64,000 nt of DNA from Bacteroidaceae bacterium. GTDB lineage: Bacteria > Bacteroidota > Bacteroidia > Bacteroidales > Bacteroidaceae. The notes under the pieces are model-generated. The model made no database searches and was not told the DNA's origin. It worked only from the letters and a program-made list of their open reading frames with translations. Of this stretch, positions 9,331-17,840 are shown one piece after another (the stretch's first letter is position 1; the number at the start of each line of letters is the position of its first letter). The DNA lies in contig JAFYPU010000006.1 of the NCBI GenBank assembly GCA_017547385.1, forward strand, positions 142,896 through 206,895. Reading direction: 5' to 3'. The position numbers were made by a program, and so were the translations under genes.

Positions 9331-10179
9331 CTATTCTCCCAATTTTCGGCAGAGTTTTCCACCCAACAAACTGTAGATTCCGATGATGATAAACGGCAGA
9401 CTGAGCATCTGTCCTTGGTTGAGACCGATGGCCTGCACCATCTGCAACTCCCAAGGCTCTTGCACCTCTTTGCAGAACTCCACGAAGAAGCGGAAAACAA
9501 AGATGGTGGTGAGGCAGAAACCAAAGAAAAATCCTGTGCCTACTTTTTGCTTATACCTATAATATATTAGGACGCTTGCGACAAAGAAGACGAAATAGGC
9601 GATGGCTTCGTAGAGTTGCGCCGGATGCCGGGCAAAGTTTTCGCCCAGGTGAGCGAACACAAATCCATAGTCTGTGCCGGTGGGTTTGCCCACTATCTCG
9701 GAATTCATGAGGTTTCCCAGGCGTATGCAGCAGGCTGTGGCGGGTGTGGCAATGGCGATATTGTCGAGCACACGCATCAGGTTGATTTTGGTCTTGCGCA
9801 CATAAAGCCACAGGGCCAACATCAGTCCCAGCGTGCCACCATGCGAGGCCAGTCCGGCGTATCCGGTGCATCGCCAACCGCCATCGGGCGTTTCGCGAAT
9901 GGGGAGAAACATTTCGATGGGGTGTGTCAGAAAATAGCCCGGCTCATACAGCAAGCAGTGTCCCAAGCGTGCTCCGGCCAAAATGCCGACGAAGCAATAG
10001 AGAAACAATGGGTCGAACTTCTCTTGCGAAATGCCTTGTTGCCGATAGAGCTTGTAGACCACGAAATAGGCCAACGCCAACCCTATGCACCAGCACAAGG
10101 AATACCAGCGCAATTCGAAGTTGCCCAAATGCAGTGCCACCACATCGGGATTCCAAAGAATTGAATTGAAGATGGGCAT
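9331..10179 (-). CDS. lgt: Prolipoprotein diacylglyceryl transferase
   Basis: Transfers diacylglycerol from phosphatidylglycerol to the lipobox cysteine of prolipoproteins in the inner membrane. 282 aa, polytopic. The conserved blocks are present in order: LGNFELRWYSLCW near the N-terminus, YAGLASHGGTLG (essential His), RLGNLMNSEIVGKPT and RHPAQLYEA. It starts 8 bp after the ychF stop, so the two are probably co-transcribed. Its substrates include the many lipoproteins in this window. Confidence 0.96.
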   Translation of the reverse strand: MPIFNSILWNPDVVALHLGNFELRWYSLCWCIGLALAYFVVYKLYRQQGISQEKFDPLFLYCFVGILAGARLGHCLLYEPGYFLTHPIEMFLPIRETPDGGWRCTGYAGLASHGGTLGLMLALWLYVRKTKINLMRVLDNIAIATPATACCIRLGNLMNSEIVGKPTGTDYGFVFAHLGENFARHPAQLYEAIAYFVFFVASVLIYYRYKQKVGTGFFFGFCLTTIFVFRFFVEFCKEVQEPWELQMVQAIGLNQGQMLSLPFIIIGIYSLLGGKLCRKLGE

Positions 10180-10187
10180 GGCGGTGT

Positions 10188-11291
10188 TTATACGTTAAAG
10201 CGGAAGTGCATGATGTCGCCGTCCTGAACAACATACTCCTTGCCCTCGACGCGCATCAGACCGGCTTCGCGCACTGCAGCTTCGCTGCCCAAACGCACAT
10301 AGTCGTCATACTTGATCACTTCGGCGCGGATAAATCCTTTCTCGAAGTCGGTGTGAATCACGCCGGCGCACTGCGGTGCTTTCCAGCCGCGGTGATAAGT
10401 CCACGCTCTCACTTCCTGCACACCAGCAGTGATGTATGTTTCCAGCTGCAGCATGTTGTAGGCAGCTTTGATGAGTCGGTTGCATCCGCTCTCATCCAGG
10501 CCGACATCCTGCAGGAACATCTGACGTTCCTCGTATGTTTCCAGTTCTGCAATGTCTGCTTCTGTGCGTGCAGCCAGCACCAACACTTCTGCGTTTTCGT
10601 CAGCCACGGCTTTGCGCACGGCTTCCACATATTCGTTGCCGGTGGCGGCTGAAGCCTCGTCCACGTTGCAGACATACATCACCGGCTTTGAGGTCAGCAG
10701 GAACAGGTTGCGGGCGGCTTGTTGCGACTCTTTGCTGTCGAACTCCACGGAGCGTGCATTCTTGCCTTGCAACAAAGCTTCGCGGATGGCGGTGAGCACG
10801 TCATATTCCACTTTGGCGTTCTTGTCGCCACCCACTTGGGCTATTTTTTCAACGCGTTTGATGCGGTTTTCCACCGTTTCCAAATCTTTGAGCTGCAGTT
10901 CGGTGTCGATGATTTCCTTGTCGCGCACCGGGTCCACGCTTCCGTCCACGTGCACCACGTTGCCGTCGTCAAAGCAACGCAACACGTGAATGATGGCATC
11001 CGTTTCGCGAATGTTTCCCAGGAACTGGTTGCCGAGGCCTTCTCCCTTTGAAGCTCCTTTCACCAAACCGGCGATATCCACAATCTCAACCGTGGTCGGT
11101 ACGATGCGGTTGGGGTTGATCAGCTCGGCCAGACGGGTGAGACGCTCATCGGGCACGGTGATGACGCCTACATTCGGTTCGATGGTGCAAAAGGGGAAGT
11201 TGGCCGCCTGTGCTTTGGCATTGCTCAGGCAGTTGAAGAGGGTGGACTTACCCACATTGGGCAAACCCACGATACCACACTGTAAACTCAT
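10188..11291 (-). CDS. ychF: Redox-regulated ATPase YchF (Obg-family)
   Basis: Ribosome-associated P-loop NTPase that prefers ATP to GTP. 367 aa, full length. G1 is GLPNVGKST at 8-16, the switch region includes FCTIEPNVG, and G3 is [11 protein letters not shown] coiled-coil insert (about 130-200) and a C-terminal TGS domain ([35 protein letters not shown]) complete the YchF architecture. Expressed from a strong promoter at 11322-11352 with a ~30-nt leader. Confidence 0.97.
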   Translation of the reverse strand: MSLQCGIVGLPNVGKSTLFNCLSNAKAQAANFPFCTIEPNVGVITVPDERLTRLAELINPNRIVPTTVEIVDIAGLVKGASKGEGLGNQFLGNIRETDAIIHVLRCFDDGNVVHVDGSVDPVRDKEIIDTELQLKDLETVENRIKRVEKIAQVGGDKNAKVEYDVLTAIREALLQGKNARSVEFDSKESQQAARNLFLLTSKPVMYVCNVDEASAATGNEYVEAVRKAVADENAEVLVLAARTEADIAELETYEERQMFLQDVGLDESGCNRLIKAAYNMLQLETYITAGVQEVRAWTYHRGWKAPQCAGVIHTDFEKGFIRAEVIKYDDYVRLGSEAAVREAGLMRVEGKEYVVQDGDIMHFRFNV

Positions 11292-11321
11292 AGGTGTATT
11301 ATGTATTTTTGTTTATGGGTG

Positions 11322-11352
11322 CAAAGTTAGTGCAAGGCGAGTGGAAAGCAAA
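11322..11352 (-). promoter_or_regulatory. ychF promoter (-33 TTTG / -7 TAACTTTG)
   Basis: On the minus strand TTTG (11349-11352), a 19-nt spacer and TAACTTTG (11322-11329) match the Bacteroidetes housekeeping consensus. The -33 box lies inside the first copy of the 86-bp duplicated segment. Confidence 0.75.
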
Positions 11353-11490
11353 GCAAAAACGCTGTTTTTAGGTTTGCTTTCCCGAGCCGCAGCCTAACTT
11401 GGGCTTTGCCAAAGTGTTCAAGGCGAGTGGAAAGCAAAGCAAAAACGCTGTTTTTAGATTGACTTTTCCGAGGTGCAGCCTGATTGCGCC
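11333..11490. repeat. 86-bp tandem duplication upstream of ychF
   Basis: A 39-nt segment is repeated perfectly at 11333-11371 and 11419-11457, an 86-nt offset. The following ~30 nt are also alike but diverged (GCAGCCTAACTTGGGC against GCAGCCTGATTGCGCC). The rest of the 11292-11782 intergenic region holds repeat copy 2 and the promoter of the next plus-strand gene. Confidence 0.9.
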
Positions 11491-11497
11491 TTGCGGG

Positions 11498-11565
11498 AAA
11501 ATCTGCAGTGCTTGCAGAATTTTCTACAAGCACTGCAGAAATTTCTAAACGCCTTGTAGATTTTT
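11498..11565 (+). repeat. Modular 21-nt-period intergenic element, copy 2 (P-P'-Q)
   Basis: Cores: CTGCAGTGCTTGCAG, CTACAAGCACTGCAG, CTAAACGCCTTGTAG with A/T hexamer linkers. The G/A change in the second and third cores keeps near-palindromic pairing. At the +26 position the box is weak (GGGTATTCAG). Divergent ychF / sorting-domain-gene region. Confidence 0.85.
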
Positions 11566-11718
11566 GCCCGTTTTATCGGTGATTTTCGTGAGGGTATTCA
11601 GCTTGCTGAAAAAGGGGGTGCAAAACAAGTTGGTGGCCGATGTGGAGAGTGAAGCGTGGGTTTGTCTATAAAATTTTGTGCTTTGTCTATTTTGTGTGTA
11701 CTGCTGCGGTGAATCCTC

Positions 11719-11726
11719 TATCTTTG
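11719..11726 (+). promoter_or_regulatory. -7 promoter box (TATCTTTG)
   Basis: Perfect TAnnTTTG on the plus strand, about 57 bp before the chosen start at 11783. Confidence 0.55.
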
Positions 11727-11782
11727 CGCAAAAATAAGCACACATGGAATGGCCTTGCAAAGGCTTGAATAACAAGGATAAC

Positions 11783-12247
11783 ATGAAGAATATGAAACGA
11801 TTGATGCTTGCTCTGATTGTGGCAGGCAGTGTGCAGGCGGTGCATGCCGACCTGGTGGTGCTCGAACGCGACGGAACAGCGTGTGCACTCAGCCCGGAGA
11901 ATGTGAGATGCATCACTTTCGACAACGGTCGTATGGTGGTGAAAACTGTCAGTGGAACGACACAAACATGGGAGGTGTCGGCAGTTCGCAAGTGCTATTT
12001 TGGCACTGCTCCCGAACTGCCAACGGGGATGACCATGCCCTCTGCAACGTGTTGGACGGTTTGTGGAGACAATGTGATGGTAAACAGTGCTTCGGCTTCG
12101 GTGCTCACTGTGCTGAATGCCGAGGGACGACTTGTGTTGATGCAACATGTGGTTGCCGGAAAGAGCGCGGTGAGTCTGGCCAAACTTCCGGCCGGTGTGT
12201 ACCTGGTGCGAATGAATGGTAAAACCCTGAAACTGATGAAACGATGA
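11783..12247 (+). CDS. Small secreted protein with C-terminal sorting domain
   Basis: 154 aa from MKNMKRLMLALIVAGSVQAVHA, which is a signal peptide; MKRLM at 11792 is an alternative, and the frame is open from 11744. The end (LPAGVYLVRMNGKTLKLMKR) is a T9SS type A sorting motif, leaving a mature region of only ~60 residues before it. That region contains LEPDG-like LVVLERDGTACALSPENVR. The stop overlaps the next start (ATGA at 12244), so the two are translationally coupled. No known function; probably a partner of the beta-helix protein that follows. Confidence 0.65.
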   Translation: MKNMKRLMLALIVAGSVQAVHADLVVLERDGTACALSPENVRCITFDNGRMVVKTVSGTTQTWEVSAVRKCYFGTAPELPTGMTMPSATCWTVCGDNVMVNSASASVLTVLNAEGRLVLMQHVVAGKSAVSLAKLPAGVYLVRMNGKTLKLMKR

Positions 12248-14409
12248 CGAAGAGAGGATTTTTGACAAGCCTTGCAGCCGTATTTTTCTTTGTGTTGCAA
12301 GCGCAGGAAACGGTGATGATACATCGGGCAGACGGTGTGATCTTGGCAACTCCCATCACAAGCACGGACAGCATTGACTTTGATGATGCTGCAGGCCTGG
12401 TACGTTTTCATTTGGGTACTACCGTTGGTACTGTGCCGATGGCTGAAATCGACAGCATTACTTTTGGTGCGGCTCCATCGGAGATTCGGGTAACCTATAA
12501 GGATGCAGAACGTCCCACGGTGGTCAATCCTTATGCCTTCCGCGGTGTGGATATTTCAGTTGTGGGAGGTACGGTGGTGGTGAACAATGCTCGCACTGAC
12601 GAACTGACTTACGAACTTTCGGGCTGTGGGACAGGAGCTTTCAAACTCTACAGTGCCAAGAAACAAGTGCTTCGGCTGAACGGACTGGTGCTCACGAGCG
12701 TTGACGGACCGGCCATAAACATTCAGAGCAAGAAGAAGACCATTGTCCAATTGGTTGCAGAAACAAGTAATCGGTTGGTAGATGTTCCCACATATATTCC
12801 CTGTGGTGATGAAGACATGAAAGGGGCACTCTTCTCTGAGGGACAACTGGTGTTCAGCGGTGATGGGACACTGTCTGTGCTCGGCCGTGCTGACCACGCC
12901 ATTTGCAGCGATGATTATGTGCGTGTCGAGAGTGGAACTGTGGTGGTGGAAAGTGCAGTGGGAGACGGTGTGAATGCCAACGACTGCTTTGAAATGTCGG
13001 GAGGCCTATTGCAGGTTTCGGGCACTGCCGGCGACTGTGTGGATGGCGGTGCCGGTTATGTGGAAATCACCGGCGGCGTGCTTCGACTCACGGCATCGAC
13101 GGCCGATACCAAGGCACTGAAGTGCGACAGCCTGATGAGTATATCGGGAGGCACATTGGAAATTACGTTGACGGGCGACTGTTGCAAAGGACTCAAGTCG
13201 GCTACTGACATTAACATTTCCGGAGGTTCGCTGACATTTGAGGCCTCGGGCGGAGTCGTTGTGGAAAGTGGCGAAACATCTTATTGCTCAGCCATCAAGT
13301 GCGATGGAAATATGCATGTCAGTGGTGGAAATCTTCAAATCCGACACACCGGAACTTCCGGTAAGGGCATATCTGTGGATGGAGCCATGGAGATGACTGC
13401 CGGTGAGGTGGAAATCAGCGTAACGGGCAATGGAGGAACTTATACCAATGCTTCGAACACGAGCGACACACACAATGCAACGTGCATTAAGGTGGATGGT
13501 GATCAGCACCTGCTGGGCGGAACGCTCCGTCTGTCGGCCTCCGGCACGGGCGGTAAATGCATCTCTGTGGATGGGACTTCAGTCTATGGAAATGCCGATG
13601 GCGGACCTATGATTACGGCGACCACTTCCGGCCGTCCCATCAGTAGCAGCTCCGGCTCGGGTGGTGGAGGCGGCGGCCGTCCCGGCGGTAATTGGCGTCC
13701 CGGTGGAACGTCTTCGAGTGCGGGCGGAAAACCCAAAGTGATACGCGGAGAGGGTGATATTACCGTGGAGAATGGTCAGTTTGTCTTGTCGTCTTCTGCC
13801 GAAGGCGGCGAGGGAATTGAGAGTAAGACGCAGCTCACCGTGAACGGCGGAACTATCGAGGCAAACACCTACGATGATGGCCTGCAGGCGAGCCGACAAC
13901 TTGTTATCAACGGTGGTAAAATCTTTGTAAACGCTTCAAATAATGATGGCATCGATTCCAACGGGACGCTGACGGTGTCCGGAGGAACGGTAATTTCGTG
14001 TGGAGCAACACAACCGGAAGAAGGGTTTGACTGCGACCAAAATACGTTTTCCGTTACCGGAGGCGCCATTGTGGGTGTGGGAGGCGCAACCAGCACGCCC
14101 ACATCGTCTGTTACCACGCAATGCGTGGCCATCTATTCGGGCAGTGGTTCGCAAAATACCCAATACACTGTGTGCAATTCGGCTACGGGTGAGCACATGT
14201 TCAGCTTTGTGTTGCCGCGTTCGTATAGTCAGATGACGATGCTCTTCTCGGCACCCAGCATGATGAAGTCGGCAGGATATGCCATTTATACGGGTGGTAC
14301 AAAAACCGGAGGTGAGGAGTTTCATGGCTTGACGACCGGGGCAACATTCGGAGGTGGCTCGCAGGTGGCTACTTTTACCACCGGCAGCATGGTAACTACG
14401 GTGCGTTGA
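12244..14409 (+). CDS. Carbohydrate-binding-domain (Cthe_2159-like) beta-helix surface protein
   Basis: 721 aa. Signal peptide MTKRGFLTSLAAVFFFVLQAQ. Residues ~20-80 repeat the motif style of the upstream small protein (HRADGVILATPITSTDSIDF). From ~100 onward there are many short beta-strand rungs with SGG-x-L/I (SGGTLEITL, SGGSLTFEA, SGGNLQIRH, VNGGTIEANT), the pattern of the Cthe_2159 acidic-sugar-binding right-handed beta-helix family. A Gly/Ser/Pro-rich insert at about 462-497 interrupts the helix. No T9SS sorting domain is obvious at the C-terminus (FTTGSMVTTVR), unlike its coupled neighbour. Likely a surface or extracellular polysaccharide-binding protein. Confidence 0.75.
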   Translation: MTKRGFLTSLAAVFFFVLQAQETVMIHRADGVILATPITSTDSIDFDDAAGLVRFHLGTTVGTVPMAEIDSITFGAAPSEIRVTYKDAERPTVVNPYAFRGVDISVVGGTVVVNNARTDELTYELSGCGTGAFKLYSAKKQVLRLNGLVLTSVDGPAINIQSKKKTIVQLVAETSNRLVDVPTYIPCGDEDMKGALFSEGQLVFSGDGTLSVLGRADHAICSDDYVRVESGTVVVESAVGDGVNANDCFEMSGGLLQVSGTAGDCVDGGAGYVEITGGVLRLTASTADTKALKCDSLMSISGGTLEITLTGDCCKGLKSATDINISGGSLTFEASGGVVVESGETSYCSAIKCDGNMHVSGGNLQIRHTGTSGKGISVDGAMEMTAGEVEISVTGNGGTYTNASNTSDTHNATCIKVDGDQHLLGGTLRLSASGTGGKCISVDGTSVYGNADGGPMITATTSGRPISSSSGSGGGGGGRPGGNWRPGGTSSSAGGKPKVIRGEGDITVENGQFVLSSSAEGGEGIESKTQLTVNGGTIEANTYDDGLQASRQLVINGGKIFVNASNNDGIDSNGTLTVSGGTVISCGATQPEEGFDCDQNTFSVTGGAIVGVGGATSTPTSSVTTQCVAIYSGSGSQNTQYTVCNSATGEHMFSFVLPRSYSQMTMLFSAPSMMKSAGYAIYTGGTKTGGEEFHGLTTGATFGGGSQVATFTTGSMVTTVR

Positions 14410-14435
14410 CGCTCGGAAGAACTTTGGAAAAACAC

Positions 14436-14478
14436 CAACGGTGCGCAAACACTTGAGATGTGTGTTTGCGCACCGTTG
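14436..14478. terminator. Terminator between convergent genes (beta-helix gene and rnc)
   Basis: 17-bp perfect stem (14436-14452 with 14462-14478), 9-nt loop, extended by flanking AACAC/GTGTT. On the minus strand it is followed by GTGTTTTTCC, a usable T-tract for rnc. Confidence 0.75.
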
Positions 14479-14492
14479 ATGTGTTAGGGCAT

Positions 14493-15767
14493 TTATGCTT
14501 GATTGAAAGCGGCTTCTTCGGCAGCACGGATGATTTCTTCGCGTGCCTTTTCGCTGTTTTCATCAGCCTTTTCAGTGTTTTGACGAGGGCGCTTCCGGCG
14601 GTGCGAACGTGCAGCCGACTTTTCGCCGTCGTTTTGCGCTGAGGCTTCTTGCTTTGTGGCGTTTTGTGCCGGCTTTTCCGATGTTTCAGTTGTCTGAAGC
14701 GGTTTTTCCGTAGGCACTTCAGCCTGTTTTGCTCCGGGATTGGCTTTTTTCTTTCGCGGTGTCGGTTTTTTCTTTTCCGTCTCAGCCTTTTCCGTCGTGT
14801 TGGCGTTGGGCTTTTCTGTGCTTTCCGCTTGTTGCATCTCGTTGTTGAGTTGGGTCTCACGGGCTGCCCGACGCGTGCGTTTCTTCACGGGACGCTCGGT
14901 GCGGCATTCGGGTGTGCGTTGTTCGAGTTTGGCGATTTCTTCCTCGATTTCCTCAATTTTGGGCAGCACCGAGAATTCTTCCGCTCCCATGGCTGTGCGT
15001 TTTTCTTTGGCTCTGAAGATGCTGTCGAGGAACTTGGGTTCGCGGCGAAGCTTCATCAATGCTTCTTTGGCGGCTTTCTGTTGGCTCTCTTTCTTTGAAT
15101 ATCCGGTGCCGGTGCCAGCCACAATTCCTTCGATGACAACGCGCATTTCGAAGCAGGGGTTGTTGGTGCCCGGGTTGATGGTGTTGGTCAGCTCAAAGGT
15201 GGCAGAGATTTTGTTCTTCTGACTCCATTCCAACAGCTTGCTTTTGAAATTCACTTCTTTCTTTGCCACGCCGTCGATGTCGATAAGGCGGCCCAGAATG
15301 CGGCGTTTCAAAAACCATTTGCAGTGGTCGTAACCTCGGTCAAGGTAGACTGCTCCCACCAAAGCCTCTAAGGCATTTCCGCCAAGGTGGCTGTTGTGCG
15401 ACGAGTTGTTGATTTGACTTTGCACAAGCTCTTCCAAATTCATTTCTTTGGCCAGCGCATTCAGTGTGGTGCGTTGCACGAGCTTGCTGCGCGTGTCTGT
15501 GAGAAATCCTTCGCGTTTGCGATCGAAGTGATGGTACAGGATGTCGCTCACAGTGGCTTCGAGAATGGCGTCGCCCAAGAATTCGAGTCGCTCGTTGTTC
15601 AGGGATTTTCCGTTGCGCCCTTTGAAAGCAACCGACTTGTGCACCAACGCCGTGCGATAGAACTCGATGTTTCGAGGATAGAACCCCAGAATGCGATATA
15701 AGGAAGAGTAAAGCTCCCTATCCTTTCGGAAGGGGAGCTTCACTTTGTCTATAAGATTGGCAATCAT
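14493..15767 (-). CDS. rnc: Ribonuclease III with long basic low-complexity C-terminal extension
   Basis: Cleaves double-stranded RNA in rRNA and mRNA processing. 424 aa, against about 220-250 (up to ~350 in some Bacteroidota) for most homologues. The signature NERLEFLGDAIL is at 58-69, the second acidic cluster GNALEALVGAVYLD follows, and the dsRBD covers roughly 175-245 (GYSKKESQQKAAKEALMKL). Residues ~250-424 are disordered-looking: K/E/A/T-rich with basic patches (PVKKRTRRAARE, HRRKRPRQ). It starts 12 bp after the fabF stop, so it belongs to the acpP-fabF-rnc operon found in many bacteria. Confidence 0.95.
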   Translation of the reverse strand: MIANLIDKVKLPFRKDRELYSSLYRILGFYPRNIEFYRTALVHKSVAFKGRNGKSLNNERLEFLGDAILEATVSDILYHHFDRKREGFLTDTRSKLVQRTTLNALAKEMNLEELVQSQINNSSHNSHLGGNALEALVGAVYLDRGYDHCKWFLKRRILGRLIDIDGVAKKEVNFKSKLLEWSQKNKISATFELTNTINPGTNNPCFEMRVVIEGIVAGTGTGYSKKESQQKAAKEALMKLRREPKFLDSIFRAKEKRTAMGAEEFSVLPKIEEIEEEIAKLEQRTPECRTERPVKKRTRRAARETQLNNEMQQAESTEKPNANTTEKAETEKKKPTPRKKKANPGAKQAEVPTEKPLQTTETSEKPAQNATKQEASAQNDGEKSAARSHRRKRPRQNTEKADENSEKAREEIIRAAEEAAFNQA

Positions 15768-15779
15768 ACGTGCGTTTTC

Positions 15780-17045
15780 TTATGCCTCATATTTCTTCAC
15801 GATGCAGCAGGCGTTGTGTCCGCCAAAACCGAACGTGTTGCTCAGAGCGGCGCGTACGGGACGCTCCTGTGCTTTGTTGAATGTGAAGTTGAGGTTGTAA
15901 TCGATGTTCTCATCGTTGTCGCCTTCCGTGTGATTGATGGTGGGAGGCACGATGTCGTTCTGTACAGACAGACATGAGATGAGCGTTTCCACAGCTCCTG
16001 CTGCACCGAGCAGGTGTCCGGTCATCGATTTTGTGGAGCTGATGTTGAGTTTGTAAGCGTGCTCTCCGAAAAGTTTCAAGATGGCTTTCACTTCCGACAC
16101 ATCGCCCACGGGAGTAGACGTGCCGTGCACGTTGATGTAATCGATGTCCTCGGGTTGCATCTCGGCGTCTTTGAGTGCGCGGCTCATCACCAAGTGGGCT
16201 CCCAAGCCTTCGGGGTGAGAGGCTGTGATGTGGTGTGCATCGGCCGACATGCCCACTCCGGCCACTTCGCAATAGATCTTTGCTCCGCGTGCCTTGGCGT
16301 GCTCAAGTTCTTCCAGAATGAGGCAGGCTGCGCCTTCGCCCATCACGAAACCGTCGCGGCTTGCGCTGAAGGGGCGTGAAGCGTGCTCGGGGTCATCGTT
16401 GCGGGTGGAGAGCGCGTGCATGGCTGTGAAACCTCCCACACCACCGGGGCAGATGGCTGCCTCGGCACCACCGGTTACGATGGCATTAGCCTTGCCGAGG
16501 CGGATGAGGTTGAAAGCATCGGCGATGGCATTTGTGGATGAGGCGCAGGCAGATGTGGTGGTGTAGTTGGGACCGTGAAATCCGTAGTTGATGGATATCT
16601 GTCCGGACGCGATGTCTGCAATCATCTTCGGGATGAAGAAAGGATTGAACTTGGGACCCATTCCGGCTCCGTTTACCGCGTAGTTGCTTATCTCTTGCTC
16701 GAAGGTGTTGATTCCTCCGATGCCGACACCGAGGATGACGCCGATTTCGTTTTTGTCGATGCCTTCTGCATCAATGCCGCTGTCTTGAACGGCTTGCATG
16801 GCTGCCACGATGGCATATTGTTCGTAGAGGTCCATTTTTCGGGCCTCTTTACGATCGATGAAGTCGGTGGCTTTAAAATTTTTTACTTCGCAGGCAAATT
16901 GTGCCTTAAACTGTGAAGCGTCGAAGTGAGTGATGGGGCCGGCTCCGCTGACACCTTTCTTGATGTTCTCCCATGTTTCTTCAACATTGTTTCCCACGGG
17001 AGTAAGTGCTCCGAGGCCGGTTACGACTACTCTTTTCAGTTCCAT
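15780..17045 (-). CDS. fabF: 3-oxoacyl-ACP synthase II
   Basis: Condenses malonyl-ACP with acyl-ACP to elongate fatty acids in the cytosol. 421 aa. Active-site Cys in TTSACASS (about 165), His in HGTSTPVGD (about 305), Lys/His in STKSMTGHLLGAAG (about 340), and the glycine-rich tail FGFGGHNACCIV. It lies between acpP and rnc on the minus strand; a large hairpin (17084-17145) separates it from acpP. Confidence 0.97.
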   Translation of the reverse strand: MELKRVVVTGLGALTPVGNNVEETWENIKKGVSGAGPITHFDASQFKAQFACEVKNFKATDFIDRKEARKMDLYEQYAIVAAMQAVQDSGIDAEGIDKNEIGVILGVGIGGINTFEQEISNYAVNGAGMGPKFNPFFIPKMIADIASGQISINYGFHGPNYTTTSACASSTNAIADAFNLIRLGKANAIVTGGAEAAICPGGVGGFTAMHALSTRNDDPEHASRPFSASRDGFVMGEGAACLILEELEHAKARGAKIYCEVAGVGMSADAHHITASHPEGLGAHLVMSRALKDAEMQPEDIDYINVHGTSTPVGDVSEVKAILKLFGEHAYKLNISSTKSMTGHLLGAAGAVETLISCLSVQNDIVPPTINHTEGDNDENIDYNLNFTFNKAQERPVRAALSNTFGFGGHNACCIVKKYEA

Positions 17046-17083
17046 AGTTATTTCTAAAATGTTGCGACCTTATTAAATACCTA

Positions 17084-17145
17084 CAAAGGAGTGTAGGATA
17101 GAGGTGCGGAATGTTCCGCGAGGCTTGCTATCCTACACCCCTTTG
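17084..17145 (-). other. Large hairpin between acpP and fabF
   Basis: A 17-bp outer stem with one mismatch (17084-17100 with 17129-17145) encloses a perfect 6-bp inner hairpin (GCGGAA, 17106-17111, with TTCCGC, 17114-17119). There is no T-tract on the minus strand, so a processing site, mRNA stabiliser or partial attenuator setting the acpP/fabF ratio is more likely than a full terminator. Confidence 0.75.
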
Positions 17146-17173
17146 ATGAGTGAATTGGGGTCTGATGTCAAAA

Positions 17174-17410
17174 TTATTTTGCGTTGGCTTCGATATATGC
17201 GATAGCGTCGCCTACGGTGCTGATCTTCTCAGCTTGATCGTCGGGAATTTGGATACCGAATTCCTTCTCAAACTCCATGATGAGCTCTACAGTGTCCAGA
17301 GAATCTGCACCGAGATCGTTGGCGAAGCTGGCTTCGTTGTTCACTTCTGCTTCTTCAACACTGAGCTTGTCTACGATGATTTGCTTTACTTTTGCTTCGA
17401 TTTCAGACAT
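17174..17410 (-). CDS. acpP: Acyl carrier protein
   Basis: Carries growing acyl chains on a 4'-phosphopantetheine arm. 78 aa, acidic; the attachment serine is S37 in [15 protein letters not shown]. First gene of acpP-fabF-rnc, with a well-formed promoter at 17465-17496 and a leader of about 50 nt. Confidence 0.98.
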   Translation of the reverse strand: MSEIEAKVKQIIVDKLSVEEAEVNNEASFANDLGADSLDTVELIMEFEKEFGIQIPDDQAEKISTVGDAIAYIEANAK

Positions 17411-17464
17411 GGTCTTTTACTTTTTAGATATTAGTAATATGTTTCTTGTGAATTCTTATGGCTG

Positions 17465-17496
17465 CAAAAATAGGGCATATAATTAATAAAAACAAA
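17465..17496 (-). promoter_or_regulatory. acpP promoter (-33 TTTG / -7 TATTTTTG)
   Basis: Minus strand TTTG (17493-17496), 20-nt spacer, TATTTTTG (17465-17472). Upstream, GCACATTT (17526-17533) and AAATGTGC (17541-17548) form an 8-bp inverted repeat that could be a regulator site; no regulator is identified. The remainder of 17411-17840 holds repeat copy 3 and the manC terminator. Confidence 0.65.
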
Positions 17497-17661
17497 TCTT
17501 TGAGGGAAAAAAAGAAGTGAGACTTGCACATTTCGACGCAAAATGTGCTTTTTGTGTGTCAGAAGTCGGTGTGTGGAAGTAGATATATGTCGTGGGAAAG
17601 TTTCAGGTGAGTGGTGATGAAAACCGTTTTCTTTTTACGGAATTTCGGAACTGCGACGATG

Positions 17662-17729
17662 AAAAATCTGCAGTGCTTGCAGAATTTTCTACAAGCACTG
17701 CAGAAATTTCTAAACGCCTTGCAGATTTT
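17662..17729 (+). repeat. Modular 21-nt-period intergenic element, copy 3 (P-P'-Q)
   Basis: Cores CTGCAGTGCTTGCAG, CTACAAGCACTGCAG, CTAAACGCCTTGCAG with A/T hexamer linkers, starting AAAAATCTGCA and ending TGCAGATTTT. It lies between the manC stop and the acpP promoter. No AAAGTGTCAG box on either side. Confidence 0.85.
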
Positions 17730-17777
17730 CGGTGCGTGCGCAGAGAGAAGCAAGGGAGGCGCGAAGGCAAAACAAAA

Positions 17778-17802
17778 ACACCCTCGGTGAGGCCGAGGGT
17801 GT
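17778..17802 (-). terminator. Terminator of manC
   Basis: 10-bp perfect stem (17778-17787 with 17793-17802), 5-nt loop, followed on the minus strand by TTTTTGTTTTG. 38 bp past the manC stop. Confidence 0.85.
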
Positions 17803-17840
17803 GATGGGTGAGTGTGAATAAGCAATTTCTGGAATTTCAG

